Shown piece after piece: positions 1-8,104 of a stretch of DNA of 64,000 nucleotides. The notes beneath the pieces are model-generated. The model was given only the letters and a program-made list of their open reading frames with translations, had not been told where the DNA came from and made no database searches. A program made the translations under genes and the position numbers. Position 1 is the stretch's first letter; each line of letters begins with the position of its first letter. This DNA is from Euryhalocaulis sp050486445 (lineage in GTDB: Bacteria; Pseudomonadota; Alphaproteobacteria; Caulobacterales; Maricaulaceae): positions 1 to 64,000 of the forward strand of contig JBJHDH010000008.1 of NCBI GenBank assembly GCA_050486445.1, written 5' to 3'.

Positions 1-111
1 GCCTCTTCGAGCGCACAGTAGTGTCAGGCCACGATGTGGGTATGCCCCAGCCTCGCCGGCGAAAGAACCGGCTGTATTCCGCCATTCAGGGGACAAAGCC
101 GTGGCGCTCAT
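1..111 (-). CDS. Possible start of a further gene in the ABC transporter cluster (cut by window edge)
   Basis: An ATG at 111-109 overlaps the TGA of the upstream ATPase gene (110-108) in the ATGA arrangement typical of coupled genes, and the frame stays open for 37 codons to the edge of the window. The visible N-terminus (begins MSATALSPEW) does not resemble the usual start of a LivF ATPase, and no hydrophobic helix is visible yet. Position suggests another transporter subunit or an associated gene, but that rests on context only. A chance open frame in GC-rich DNA is a real alternative. Confidence 0.3.
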   Translation of the reverse strand, partial: MSATALSPEWRNTAGSFAGEAGAYPHRGLTLLCARRG

Positions 112-830
112 TCGGCGGGCATTCCCATATAGACTTCGCGCACGCGTGGGTCGGCCATCACCGCGTCCGGCGCGCCATCGGCCAGCAGCTTTCCGAAATT
201 GATGACGATCAGCCGGTTCACCGTCTTCAGCAGCGCGTGAACCACATGCTCGATCCAGATGATCGAAACGCCGCTTTTATTGATGTCACAGATCGTCTCG
301 ACCAGTGAATGACACTCATGCTCGGTCAGCCCGCCCGCGATCTCGTCCAGCAACAGCGCGCGCGGCTCTGTCGCCAGCGCCCGCGCCAGCTCCAGCCGTT
401 TGCGCTCCAGCAGGGTCAGCGACCCCGCCGGCGCGTTCGCCTTGGCGATCAGCCCGGTGCGCTCCAGCACCTCGCCGCAGCGTTCATAGGCGGCGCGCTC
501 GCTCGCCTTGCTCCGGCCGAACGCGCCGCCGACCAGAAGATTCTCGAACACGCTCATCCGCTCGAATGGATGCGGAATCTGGTGCGTGCGCCCGATGCCG
601 CGGCGGCAGCGTTGATGCGGACTCTGCGCGGTGATGTCGTCGCCTGCGAAATGCACGCGGCCCGCATCCGGAGTCAGCGCGCCAGAGATCAGGTTGAACA
701 CCGTGGTCTTGCCCGCGCCGTTGGGCCCCAGCACGCCCAGCGCCTCGCCCTCGCCCAGCGTGAAGGACAGATCGTCCACCACGGTCAGCGCGCCGAACCG
801 CTTGGTGACCTTCTCGACCCCGATCAGCAT
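108..830 (-). CDS. Branched-chain amino acid-type ABC transporter ATP-binding protein (LivG-like)
   Basis: A 240-residue ATPase of the LivG class, which energises uptake of branched-chain amino acids, amides or urea through two membrane permeases. Walker A is GPNGAGKTT near residue 36, and the Walker B region reads LLLDEIAGGL. The signature region is LTLLERKRLELARAL instead of LSGGQ. A similar LTL-type signature occurs in a known LivG-like subfamily, so this is probably a subfamily trait and not decay. A GGAGG lies about 9 bases before the ATG at 830. It lies 26 bp downstream of the binding-protein gene on the same strand, so the two are likely one operon; the permeases are not inside the window. 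The substrate cannot be read from the sequence. Confidence 0.85.
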   Translation of the reverse strand: MLIGVEKVTKRFGALTVVDDLSFTLGEGEALGVLGPNGAGKTTVFNLISGALTPDAGRVHFAGDDITAQSPHQRCRRGIGRTHQIPHPFERMSVFENLLVGGAFGRSKASERAAYERCGEVLERTGLIAKANAPAGSLTLLERKRLELARALATEPRALLLDEIAGGLTEHECHSLVETICDINKSGVSIIWIEHVVHALLKTVNRLIVINFGKLLADGAPDAVMADPRVREVYMGMPAE

Positions 831-856
831 GACGGCCGCCTCCGCCCGCCGAACGC

Positions 857-2146
857 CTAGGCCAGCGGCTCCATATCGCCGCCCAGCGGAATGGAAGGCG
901 CGGTCTCGTTGGAGGTGACGATAATCTCATACGGAAAGCGTTCGCCCTGGCGCAGCCGCCACTGACCGCCGACCAGCGGTGTCTTGGAGACATTGGCCAC
1001 CGGCCCGCTGCCGAACGCCACCGGCCCAACCAGCGTATTCATGTCGGTCGCCGCCATCGCATCGCGGGTCGCCGCGTAATCGCCCGGTCCGCCGGCGCGG
1101 GTCATGATGTCGGCCGCCACCTCGAACAGCGAGTGGATAAAGCCGATCGGCTGGGTCCATTGCCGCCCGGTTGCCTCTGTATAGGCCGCGCCGAATTCCG
1201 CCGCGCTCTGCCCGGTCAGCGATGAAGAGAACGGGTGGGTCGGCGTCCACCAGATTTCGCTGGAAAGATTGTGCCCGGCATTGCCCAGCGCCTCGACATT
1301 GGCCGGATACAGCGTCGCCTTGCCGACCGAGACGCATTTGGGATTGAAGCCCTGCTGCCGCGCCTGCGTCCAGAACGTGGTGAAATCGGGCGGCAGCGGC
1401 GCGCCGGTGACAATCTCGCATCCGCCGGAGCGGAACGCGCCGATGATCGCGGTGAAATCGTCCGACATGTTCTGATAGCGGCCGGGATCGGTCATGCGAT
1501 AGCCGGCCTGGGCCAGCGCCGGCGGGAAACCCGATTGCGGGTCCATCAGGGCGTTGCCGTCCGCGTCGTTGGGGAACAGCATCCCGACCTGCATATTGGT
1601 GTCGAGCTTGGCCCACATGTTCTGGAACACGGAGATGATGTCCTCCGACCCCCAGAAATAATGATAGGTCCAGTCAAAACCGCGCTGCGGCGTGGCCCCG
1701 CGCGCGAAATACCAGGCCTGCCACGGCGCCATTGTGCTCAGACACGGCACCTCGTTCGCCTCGCAGGCGTCGGAGACGGGATTCACATTGTCCGGCGTGG
1801 AGGCGACGACCATCAGGTCGATCTCGTCGCGCAGGATCAGTTCGTTGGCGACTTCCGCCGCGCGGTTGGAGTTGGACTGGCTGTCGCGCACCAGAATCTC
1901 CACCGGATAGACGCGCCCGTCGATGCTCAGGCCCTCGCCGATATGGCGGCGGAACCCGTCAATGGTGAAGGAATCGGCCTCGGCCATGGCGGCGAGCGGG
2001 CCGGTCTGCGGGCTCACATAGCCAATCCTGATGGTGCGCTGGGTCTGCACAGCCGGCGAACAGCCAAACAGCGCCGCCGTTCCCGCCGTCGCCGCTCCGG
2101 CTTTCAGAAAGCCCCTGCGGCTCGCCCGATAGATGGTCTTGCTCAT
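857..2146 (-). CDS. ABC transporter periplasmic substrate-binding protein (Tat signal, lipobox-like)
   Basis: A 429-residue binding protein of the type-I periplasmic fold used by branched-chain amino acid, amide and urea importers. The start at 2146 is chosen because GGGAGGA lies just upstream. The N-terminus then reads as a twin-arginine signal (ASRRGFLKAG at about residues 6-15) followed by a hydrophobic stretch ending in LFGCS, a plausible lipobox. The frame is open further upstream to 2251, but that extension is arginine-rich and looks untranslated. Mature motifs include RIGYVSPQTGPLA, the usual first strand of this family, and VVASTPDNVNP. It is the first gene of the cluster with the ATPase at 108-830. 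The ligand is unknown. Confidence 0.85.
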   Translation of the reverse strand: MSKTIYRASRRGFLKAGAATAGTAALFGCSPAVQTQRTIRIGYVSPQTGPLAAMAEADSFTIDGFRRHIGEGLSIDGRVYPVEILVRDSQSNSNRAAEVANELILRDEIDLMVVASTPDNVNPVSDACEANEVPCLSTMAPWQAWYFARGATPQRGFDWTYHYFWGSEDIISVFQNMWAKLDTNMQVGMLFPNDADGNALMDPQSGFPPALAQAGYRMTDPGRYQNMSDDFTAIIGAFRSGGCEIVTGAPLPPDFTTFWTQARQQGFNPKCVSVGKATLYPANVEALGNAGHNLSSEIWWTPTHPFSSSLTGQSAAEFGAAYTEATGRQWTQPIGFIHSLFEVAADIMTRAGGPGDYAATRDAMAATDMNTLVGPVAFGSGPVANVSKTPLVGGQWRLRQGERFPYEIIVTSNETAPSIPLGGDMEPLA

Positions 2147-2304
2147 GTATCCGATCCTCCCCGATCCGGGTGATGCACGCGGTTTCCGCGTCTCCCGGCC
2201 CCGATCTTCCATAACATCCCCCACCGTGAGGGTCACGCGCGGGGGCCTCACACGGCCGTGCGATTTGACGCCCGTTCCGGCGCCTGCGAAGAGGCGCGCC
2301 GGTC
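2147..2304. other. Divergent intergenic region, binding protein / ABC-F gene
   Basis: These 158 bp separate two divergently read genes and should hold both promoters. I see the GGAGGA ribosome site of the minus-strand gene at about 2155-2160. I see no clear -35/-10 pair, palindrome or coding region. Confidence 0.4.
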
Positions 2305-4203
2305 ATGCTGCATCTGAACGACGTCACTCATTCCATCGCCGGACGGACCCTGCTGGACGGGGCCACGGCGCATCTCCCGGCGGGCGTGAAGGCCGGGCTG
2401 GTCGGCCGCAACGGAACCGGCAAGACCACGCTGCTGCGCCTGATCGAGGGGCGCATGTCGCCGGATGGGGGCGGCATCCGCCTGCGTCCGCGCGCCCGCA
2501 TGGGCAGCGTGGAGCAGGAGGCCCCCGGCGGCGCCCTCCTCTTGCTGGATTTCGTGCTGGCCGCCGACCGTGAGCGCGCCGCGCTGCTGGCCGAGGCGGA
2601 AACCGCCAGCGACCCGGCGCGCATCTCCGAAATCCAGACGCGGCTGGCGGACATCGGCGCGCATTCGGCCGAGGCGCGCGCCGGGGCCATCCTTTCGGGT
2701 CTCGGCTTTTCCGCCGGGGACCAGCAGCGGCCCTGCGGCGAGTTTTCCGGCGGCTGGCGGATGCGCGCGGCGCTGGCCGCCGCCCTGTTCGCGGCGCCCG
2801 ACCTGCTGCTGCTCGACGAGCCGACCAATTATCTCGATCTGGAAGGCGCGATCTGGCTCACCCGTCATATCGCGCGCTATCCCGGCGCGGCGCTGATCGT
2901 CAGCCACGACCGCCAGCTTCTCAACGAGGCGTGCCAGCGCATCCTGCATCTCCAGGACGGCAAGCTGTTTGTCTATGAAGGCGGCTATGACTCGTTCGAG
3001 CGCCAGCTCGCCGAAAAGCAGCGGCTCGATCTGAAACTGCGCGCGAAGCAGGAAGCCGAGCGCCGCCACATGCAGGACTTCATCGACCGCTTCCGCGCCA
3101 AGGCGACCAAGGCGCGTCAGGCGCAGAGCCGCATCAAGCGGCTGGAGAAGATGGAGATCGTCGCCACCCGCATCGAGCGCCCCGTCGCGCCCTTCCATCT
3201 TCCGGCGGCGCAGCGGCGGATGCCCTCGCCCCTCATCAAGATCGAAAACGCGGCGGCGGGCTATAGCGAAGACAAGCCCATTCTCACCGGCCTCAATTTT
3301 GTCATCTCGAACGACGACCGCGTCGCCATTCTCGGCCGCAACGGCTCCGGCAAATCGACTCTGGTGAAGCTTCTCACCGGCCAGCTTGCGCCGCTGGCCG
3401 GCCGCATCGGCGCGCACAAGAAAATGCAGGTGGCCTATTTCGCCCAGCACGCGCTGGATCAGCTCAATCCGAAACAATCGGCCTATGAGCATATCCGCGT
3501 GCTGATGCCCGATGCGACCGAGGCGCAGCGCCGCGCGCGTCTGGGCGCGGTCGGCCTGCCCGGCGACAAGGGCGAGACGCCCGCCGGCGATCTATCCGGG
3601 GGCGAGAAGACGCGCCTGCTGCTGCACCTCGCCGCGTTTCACGGCGCGCATCTATTGGTGCTGGACGAGCCGACCAACCATCTCGACATGGATTCGCGCG
3701 AGGCGCTGGCCGACGCGGTCAACGCCTTCGAGGGCGCGGTGATCGCCATCAGCCACGACTGGCGCTTTCTCGAAACCATTTCCGACCGGCTCTGGCTGGT
3801 CGAAAACGGAACCGTGGCGCCGTATGACGGCGATCTGGACGATTACCGCAAGCGCGTGCTCAGCCCCGCGCCACTGTCCCCGCCTGCGAAGGGCGGCAAG
3901 ACCAAGGCGCCGCCGCCAAAAACAGACGAGCGCACCGAAAAGCGCAAATCGACCGCCACGCATCGCGCCCAGCTCGCGCCGCTGAAGAAAGAGGCCGAGC
4001 GGCTGGAACGGGAAATCGCCGCGCAACAGAAAGAAATCGCCGAGCTGGACCGCCTGCTCGCCACGCCCGGCCTGTTTCAGAAACAGCCCGCCGCCGGCGC
4101 CGATCTCGCCCGGCAGCGCGCCCGCGCCATCGAAACCGTCACACGCCTCGAAGCCGAATGGCTGGCCGCCTCAGAGGCATACGAGGCCGCCCGGGACGGG
4201 TGA
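2305..4203 (+). CDS. ABC-F family ATPase (Uup/EttA-like ribosome-associated protein)
   Basis: A 632-residue soluble protein with two ABC ATPase domains in one chain and no membrane segments, the hallmark of ABC-F proteins that act on the ribosome (translation rescue, ribosome maturation or drug resistance). Domain 1 has GRNGTGKTT (near residue 34), FSGGWRMR and LLDEPTNYLD. Domain 2 has GRNGSGKST (near 345), LSGGEKTR and LDEPTNHLD. The linker at about 215-300 is charged and probably helical, as in the family's P-site tRNA-interaction motif. The C-terminal 110 residues are lysine- and glutamate-rich, a likely coiled coil as in Uup. Sequence alone does not choose between Uup, YheS and EttA subfamilies; the C-terminal extension favours Uup/YheS. 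Confidence 0.9.
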   Translation: MLHLNDVTHSIAGRTLLDGATAHLPAGVKAGLVGRNGTGKTTLLRLIEGRMSPDGGGIRLRPRARMGSVEQEAPGGALLLLDFVLAADRERAALLAEAETASDPARISEIQTRLADIGAHSAEARAGAILSGLGFSAGDQQRPCGEFSGGWRMRAALAAALFAAPDLLLLDEPTNYLDLEGAIWLTRHIARYPGAALIVSHDRQLLNEACQRILHLQDGKLFVYEGGYDSFERQLAEKQRLDLKLRAKQEAERRHMQDFIDRFRAKATKARQAQSRIKRLEKMEIVATRIERPVAPFHLPAAQRRMPSPLIKIENAAAGYSEDKPILTGLNFVISNDDRVAILGRNGSGKSTLVKLLTGQLAPLAGRIGAHKKMQVAYFAQHALDQLNPKQSAYEHIRVLMPDATEAQRRARLGAVGLPGDKGETPAGDLSGGEKTRLLLHLAAFHGAHLLVLDEPTNHLDMDSREALADAVNAFEGAVIAISHDWRFLETISDRLWLVENGTVAPYDGDLDDYRKRVLSPAPLSPPAKGGKTKAPPPKTDERTEKRKSTATHRAQLAPLKKEAERLEREIAAQQKEIAELDRLLATPGLFQKQPAAGADLARQRARAIETVTRLEAEWLAASEAYEAARDG

Positions 4204-4224
4204 CGGATCTGACTCATCATTCTC

Positions 4225-4266
4225 GTATTTCCCGGAACCCCGCGCAGCGGGGTATCCAGGACCCAG
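4225..4266. repeat. Interspersed intergenic repeat, CCCGGAACCCCG family (copy 1)
   Basis: The stretch ATTTCCCGGAACCCCG... ending TATCCAGGACCCAG is the reverse complement of a sequence seen at about 32117-32173 (GGGTCCCGGATAACCCG ... GGTTCCGGGAAAT). It contains an internal hairpin (CCCCGcgcagCGGGG, 4238-4252). It lies between the convergent ends of the ABC-F gene and the lipoprotein genes and may help end transcripts. It looks like the short palindromic repeats common between alphaproteobacterial genes. Confidence 0.6.
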
Positions 4267-4305
4267 ATCCAAGATAAACCGGTTTCTACTTTTTCGCCTG
4301 GCGCT

Positions 4306-4614
4306 CTAGCCGCACACCACTTCCGCGACGCGCCCATTGGCGCCCGAAAGCAGCGTCAGACGCGCGGGGTCGACGTCCGCGTCCTCCATCGCCGCCACGC
4401 TTGTCACGCGCACCGGATGGGGCAGGGATTCCAGATGGATTTCGCCCGCCGGCTGGCCGATCAGAATCTGAAAGGCTTCGGCCGCGCAGGGCGCAGGGCG
4501 TTCGGCGAAGCCCGCCGCGCCGCCCAGCCCGGCATCGTCCGTGCGCAGCCCGGCGCTCTGACCGCACCCGGCCAGCGCCAGAAGAAGAGCGGCGCTGAAA
4601 AGTTTCAGCCGCAT
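4306..4614 (-). CDS. I78-family peptidase inhibitor-like lipoprotein (second of pair)
   Basis: A 102-residue predicted lipoprotein: a signal peptide ends at LALAGCG, with the lipobox cysteine near residue 17. The rest matches the small Inhibitor_I78 fold: CAAEAFQILIGQPAGEI, then PVRV, and a C-terminal GRVAEVVCG that pairs with an early cysteine. The usual central RLNV segment reads PARLTLLS here, so the inhibitory loop may have diverged. Members of this family inhibit serine peptidases or are simply uncharacterised envelope proteins. The ATG at 4614 lies inside the end of the upstream paralogue (stop at 4605-4607), so translation is probably coupled. Function in this organism is inferred only from fold similarity. 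Confidence 0.7.
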   Translation of the reverse strand: MRLKLFSAALLLALAGCGQSAGLRTDDAGLGGAAGFAERPAPCAAEAFQILIGQPAGEIHLESLPHPVRVTSVAAMEDADVDPARLTLLSGANGRVAEVVCG

Positions 4615-4910
4615 GCGATCCGCTCCACCCTGCCGCTGTTCGGGTCGATCTCCACATTCAGCCGCTGCGGCGCATAATCCATGGTGACGGGATCGCCGCG
4701 CCGGTAGATGCGGTGCGGGCTCGGCAGACCCGCGCCTTCCGCCGACGCGCGCGGCTGGCCGATCAGATAGGCCCACGCCGCCGATCCGCATGTATCGGCG
4801 CCGGGGCCTGGATCGCTTCCGGGGGGCGGCGTTTCGGTCATGGCGCACCCTGCCAGCACGACGGCGAACGCCGCCGTGACAGGGATCAAAATCAGGCCTG
4901 TTTTTCCCAT
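4605..4910 (-). CDS. I78-family peptidase inhibitor-like lipoprotein (first of pair)
   Basis: A 101-residue predicted lipoprotein with a hydrophobic signal ending VVLAGCA, the lipobox cysteine near residue 22. The mature part carries the full I78 signature: C-x-x-x-x-W-A-Y-L-I-G-Q-P, then the segment VTMDYAPQRLNVEID near residues 75-89 and a final RVERIACG. The RLNV...G-x-V motif is the best-conserved part of the family. It starts within the last 19 bases of holC and overlaps the start of the second I78 gene by 10 bases, so it sits in a pepA-holC-I78-I78 transcription unit. Likely role: periplasmic or membrane-anchored inhibition of a peptidase. The target is unknown. Confidence 0.78.
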   Translation of the reverse strand: MGKTGLILIPVTAAFAVVLAGCAMTETPPPGSDPGPGADTCGSAAWAYLIGQPRASAEGAGLPSPHRIYRRGDPVTMDYAPQRLNVEIDPNSGRVERIACG

Positions 4911-5353
4911 CCGCCCCGCTCCGTCTGACGCCAGTATGCGATGTCCTCGCCCGCCGCCTTGGCCTCGGCCCAGCGCCGCCGGGCGTCGGCCAGCGCTTCA
5001 TCGTCATTGCCGTCAAACAAAAGCACACAGCGGCGGAATTGTTCCCGGTCCGGGGCCTCGGCAGCGTCGATCAGGAATAAAACATCCGCCCCATTGGCGG
5101 CCCCATTCGCCGCCCCCTCGCCCGCCGACAGCAGGATAGGCTGACGCTCGGCCATCGGCGCGCTGTCGATCCCGTGTGGCAGGAACGACTCGTCGCGGTA
5201 TGTCCATAAATGCGCGTCCAGCGCCTCGACGCGCTCGCGCGATGTGGCGCGCACCATCGCCGTCCAGCCGCGCTCCAGCGTCTTTTCCAGCAGCACGGGC
5301 AGCGCCTGGTCCAGCGTCGAGCGTTCGAGATGATAGAACCAGAACTCCGTCAT
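4892..5353 (-). CDS. holC: DNA polymerase III subunit chi
   Basis: A 153-residue protein matching the chi subunit of the DNA polymerase III clamp-loader complex, which links the replisome to single-stranded DNA-binding protein. The start (TEFWFYHLERSTLDQALP) and the motif VRATSRERVEALDAHLWTY are typical. The middle FLPHG and the region QPILLS are also conserved. The length is normal for alphaproteobacterial HolC. It follows pepA by 27 bp, the common pepA-holC arrangement. Residues 76-90 contain a small Ala/Gly/Asn-rich duplication (GAANGAANGAD) that may be a loop insertion. Confidence 0.92.
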   Translation of the reverse strand: MTEFWFYHLERSTLDQALPVLLEKTLERGWTAMVRATSRERVEALDAHLWTYRDESFLPHGIDSAPMAERQPILLSAGEGAANGAANGADVLFLIDAAEAPDREQFRRCVLLFDGNDDEALADARRRWAEAKAAGEDIAYWRQTERGGWEKQA

Positions 5354-5380
5354 CTCCCGCTCCCTTCGCCGCTCCCTGCT

Positions 5381-6871
5381 TTATTCCTCCAGCGCCGCGG
5401 CCAGCCGGTCCAGCAGACGCACGCCCCATCCGGCGCCCCAGACCGGCTCGCGCGGGTCTTCGCGCTTGTCTTTCCAGGCGACGCCGGCAATGTCGATATG
5501 CGCCCAGTCGCGGCCCTCGTCGACAAAGCGTTTCAGAAACTGCGCGGCGGTGATCGAGCCGGCGACGCGGCCGCCGATATTTTTCATGTCGGCGTTTTCG
5601 CTGTCGATCAGCTTGTCGTATCCGGGGCCCAGCGGCATCCGCCAGACAGACTCAGAGCCCGCCTCGCCCGCCGTCCGCAGCCGCTCCCACAGCGCATCGG
5701 AATTGCTGAACACACCGGCATATTCATGGCCGAGCGCAATCAGCATCGCGCCGGTCAGCGTCGCCAGATCGACCACGAATTTCGGGTCGTAGTGTTTCTG
5801 CGCGTACCAGAGCGCGTCGGCGAGCACGAGCCGCCCTTCCGCGTCGGTGTTCAGCACTTCGATGGTCTGGCCGTTCGCCGAAACCACGATATCGCCCGGC
5901 CGCTGCGCGTCGCCGTCGGGCATGTTCTCGACCAGGCCGATCACGCCCACCGCGTTGATCTTCGCCTTGCGTCCGGCGATAGCGCGCATCGCACCGGTCA
6001 CGGCGGCGGCGCCGCCCATGTCGCCCTTCATGTCCCACATGCCGTCGGCGGGCTTGATCGAAATGCCGCCAGTGTCGAAGCACACGCCCTTGCCGACGAA
6101 ACAGAGCGGCTTTTCGCCGTCCGTCCCGCCATTCCAACGCATCACCGCGAGCTGCGACTGCCGCCGGCTGCCGCGACCGACGCCCAGCAGCGCATTCATG
6201 CCGAGCTTTTCCATCTCGGCCTCGCCCAGCACCTCGATGTCCAGCCCGTGCTCCGCCAGCGCGCGCACGCGCGCCGCGAAGTTTTCGGGATGCAGAATGT
6301 TCGGCGGCTCGTTCATCAGGTCGCGCGCCAGCGCCACGCCTTCGGCCACGGGCGCCAGCGCCGCCCACGCCGCCCACGCCGCCTCCGTCGCGTCCGGTTC
6401 GTCCAGCGCGATGCACAACCGCTCCAGGCTGGGCCGCCGCTCGGGGCGCAATTTGGTGCGATAGGTGTCGAACCGGTAAGCCGCCATCGACGCCGCCAGC
6501 GCTGCGGATGCGGCATCCTCCGCACTTACCTGAACCCCGTCCAGCCGCAGGGTCAGTTCCGCCTCGCCGGACAGCAGCACAGCCCGCACGGCCCCGGCGG
6601 CGGCGCGCTCCAGCCCGTCGCGCTTCAGTTCCGCCGCCTTGCCGGCGCCTATAATCAGCACCCGCCCGGAATCCAGCCCCGTGGGCGCCAGCAGCTCCAG
6701 GGTCTGGCCCGGCTTGCCAGCAAACCGCCCGGCAGCCTTCGCCCGGCTCACCGCGCCGCCACAGGCCGCGTCCAGCGCCTGCGCCGCGGCGGAAAGGCCG
6801 GTATCCTCGAACGCCAGCGCGGCCAGCGCGCCAGCGGCTTCCGCGGGGGCGGCGAAACGGATGCTCAGCAC
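5381..6871 (-). CDS. pepA: Leucyl aminopeptidase (M17 family)
   Basis: A 496-residue cytosolic aminopeptidase with two metal ions that removes N-terminal residues from peptides. The metal-binding and active-site motifs are present: VGKGVCFDTGGISIKP followed by MWDMKGDMGGAAAV, and NTDAEGRLVL in the catalytic domain at about residues 255-345. The N-terminal 170 residues form the variable macro-like domain. It heads the unit pepA-holC-I78-I78 and is divergent from lptF, with 111 bp between them. Confidence 0.95.
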   Translation of the reverse strand: MLSIRFAAPAEAAGALAALAFEDTGLSAAAQALDAACGGAVSRAKAAGRFAGKPGQTLELLAPTGLDSGRVLIIGAGKAAELKRDGLERAAAGAVRAVLLSGEAELTLRLDGVQVSAEDAASAALAASMAAYRFDTYRTKLRPERRPSLERLCIALDEPDATEAAWAAWAALAPVAEGVALARDLMNEPPNILHPENFAARVRALAEHGLDIEVLGEAEMEKLGMNALLGVGRGSRRQSQLAVMRWNGGTDGEKPLCFVGKGVCFDTGGISIKPADGMWDMKGDMGGAAAVTGAMRAIAGRKAKINAVGVIGLVENMPDGDAQRPGDIVVSANGQTIEVLNTDAEGRLVLADALWYAQKHYDPKFVVDLATLTGAMLIALGHEYAGVFSNSDALWERLRTAGEAGSESVWRMPLGPGYDKLIDSENADMKNIGGRVAGSITAAQFLKRFVDEGRDWAHIDIAGVAWKDKREDPREPVWGAGWGVRLLDRLAAALEE

Positions 6872-6982
6872 ATTATTCTCCCTGAAAAACCGTGATTACA
6901 GACTGGCGGCGAAGACGCCTGTGGTATCCGATCGCGGCCGGGGATAGAAGTCCGGCGGGGGACGGCGCACAGTCTGGATTCG

Positions 6983-8104
6983 ATGCATCATCTGCAGCGC
7001 TATCTGTTCATCCAGTTTTTGCGTCCGCTGCTGCTTGCCTGCGGCGCTCTGGCGGTTTTGGCCCTGCTCACCCAGACCCTGTCCAACCTGTCGCTGATCA
7101 TCAATCAGGGCGAGACCATCCTGCTCGTCCTGCGCATCGTCGCCCTGACCCTCCCCCAAATGATGGGTCTCGTGCTGCCGGTGGCGCTGTTCATCGCCGT
7201 GACGCATGGCCTGCACCGCGTGCATTCGGACAGCGAACTGGCGGCGGCGATGGCGGCGGGGCTCAGCCGCTGGGGCGTGCTGGCGCCGGTGCTGCGCCTG
7301 ACCATGATTGTAATGGCAGTGCATCTGGCGCTCGGTCTGTGGCTCCAGCCCTGGGGCCATCGCGAGATGCGGCGCACCCTGTATGACGTTCGCATGGAAA
7401 TGGCCGCGAACCTGATCCAGCCGGGCGCCTTCAATCAGATCACGAGCGATTTGACGATCTTCGTGCGCTCAAGAGATCCGAACGGCCATCTTCAGGACCT
7501 GATGATCGAGGACAGGCGCAATAATTCCGGTCCAGTGATTTATCTGGCGGCGCGCGGGCGGCTGGTGCAGAGCGAGGGCGCGCCGACCCTGATCCTGGAG
7601 AATGGCAGCATTCAGTCGGTGGACGAGAACGGCGCGCTGTCCTTCCTCGACTTCCATTCTGCGCCCTTCACGCTCGCCCAGATTGTCGAGCCCCCGGCCC
7701 AGATCATCTACAAGCTGTCTGACCGTTTTCTGTATGAATTGCTTTATCCTCTCCCCACCGATTTCTGGGAGCGCGAAAACGCCGACCTGATGCAGGCCGA
7801 AGGCCATGCGCGCCTCGCCGCACCGCTTTACGATCTGGCTCTGGCTCTTCTCGCCGCCATGGCCCTGCTTGGCGGCGACTACCGGCGCACTGGCCATGCC
7901 TGGCGGATCGCCGCGGCGGCGGCGGCGGCGCTGGCGTTGCGCATCGCCGGCTTCGTGCTGCAAGCAGGGGCTGCTGTCACGCCGGCGATCATGCCGTTGC
8001 AATACGCGCTGCCGGCCGGTGCGTCCCTTTTCATCATGGCGCTGTATCTCGGCGCCTGGCCCATCCGCCGCGTTCATCCCCTCCCGCCGGCCGGCGCCGC
8101 ATGA
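6983..8104 (+). CDS. lptF: LPS export ABC transporter permease LptF
   Basis: A 373-residue inner-membrane protein of the YjgP/YjgQ family. With LptG and the ATPase LptB it pulls lipopolysaccharide out of the inner membrane towards the Lpt bridge. Three N-terminal membrane helices (about residues 10-120, including the LPVALFIAVTHGLHRV region), a periplasmic beta-jellyroll-like middle (about 125-250) and three C-terminal helices are visible. Its stop overlaps the ATG of lptG by four bases. LptB is not in the window. Confidence 0.93.
   Translation: MHHLQRYLFIQFLRPLLLACGALAVLALLTQTLSNLSLIINQGETILLVLRIVALTLPQMMGLVLPVALFIAVTHGLHRVHSDSELAAAMAAGLSRWGVLAPVLRLTMIVMAVHLALGLWLQPWGHREMRRTLYDVRMEMAANLIQPGAFNQITSDLTIFVRSRDPNGHLQDLMIEDRRNNSGPVIYLAARGRLVQSEGAPTLILENGSIQSVDENGALSFLDFHSAPFTLAQIVEPPAQIIYKLSDRFLYELLYPLPTDFWERENADLMQAEGHARLAAPLYDLALALLAAMALLGGDYRRTGHAWRIAAAAAAALALRIAGFVLQAGAAVTPAIMPLQYALPAGASLFIMALYLGAWPIRRVHPLPPAGAA

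Noticed and set aside
108..830. Broken ABC ATPase (no LSGGQ)
   Set aside because: The LTL-E-x-K-R-L-E-L-A-R-A-L form is a known variant in LivG-like proteins; Walker A and B are intact.
5210..6895. A 561-codon plus-strand frame opposite pepA
   Set aside because: Antisense shadow of pepA, rich in Arg/His/Gln with no motifs.
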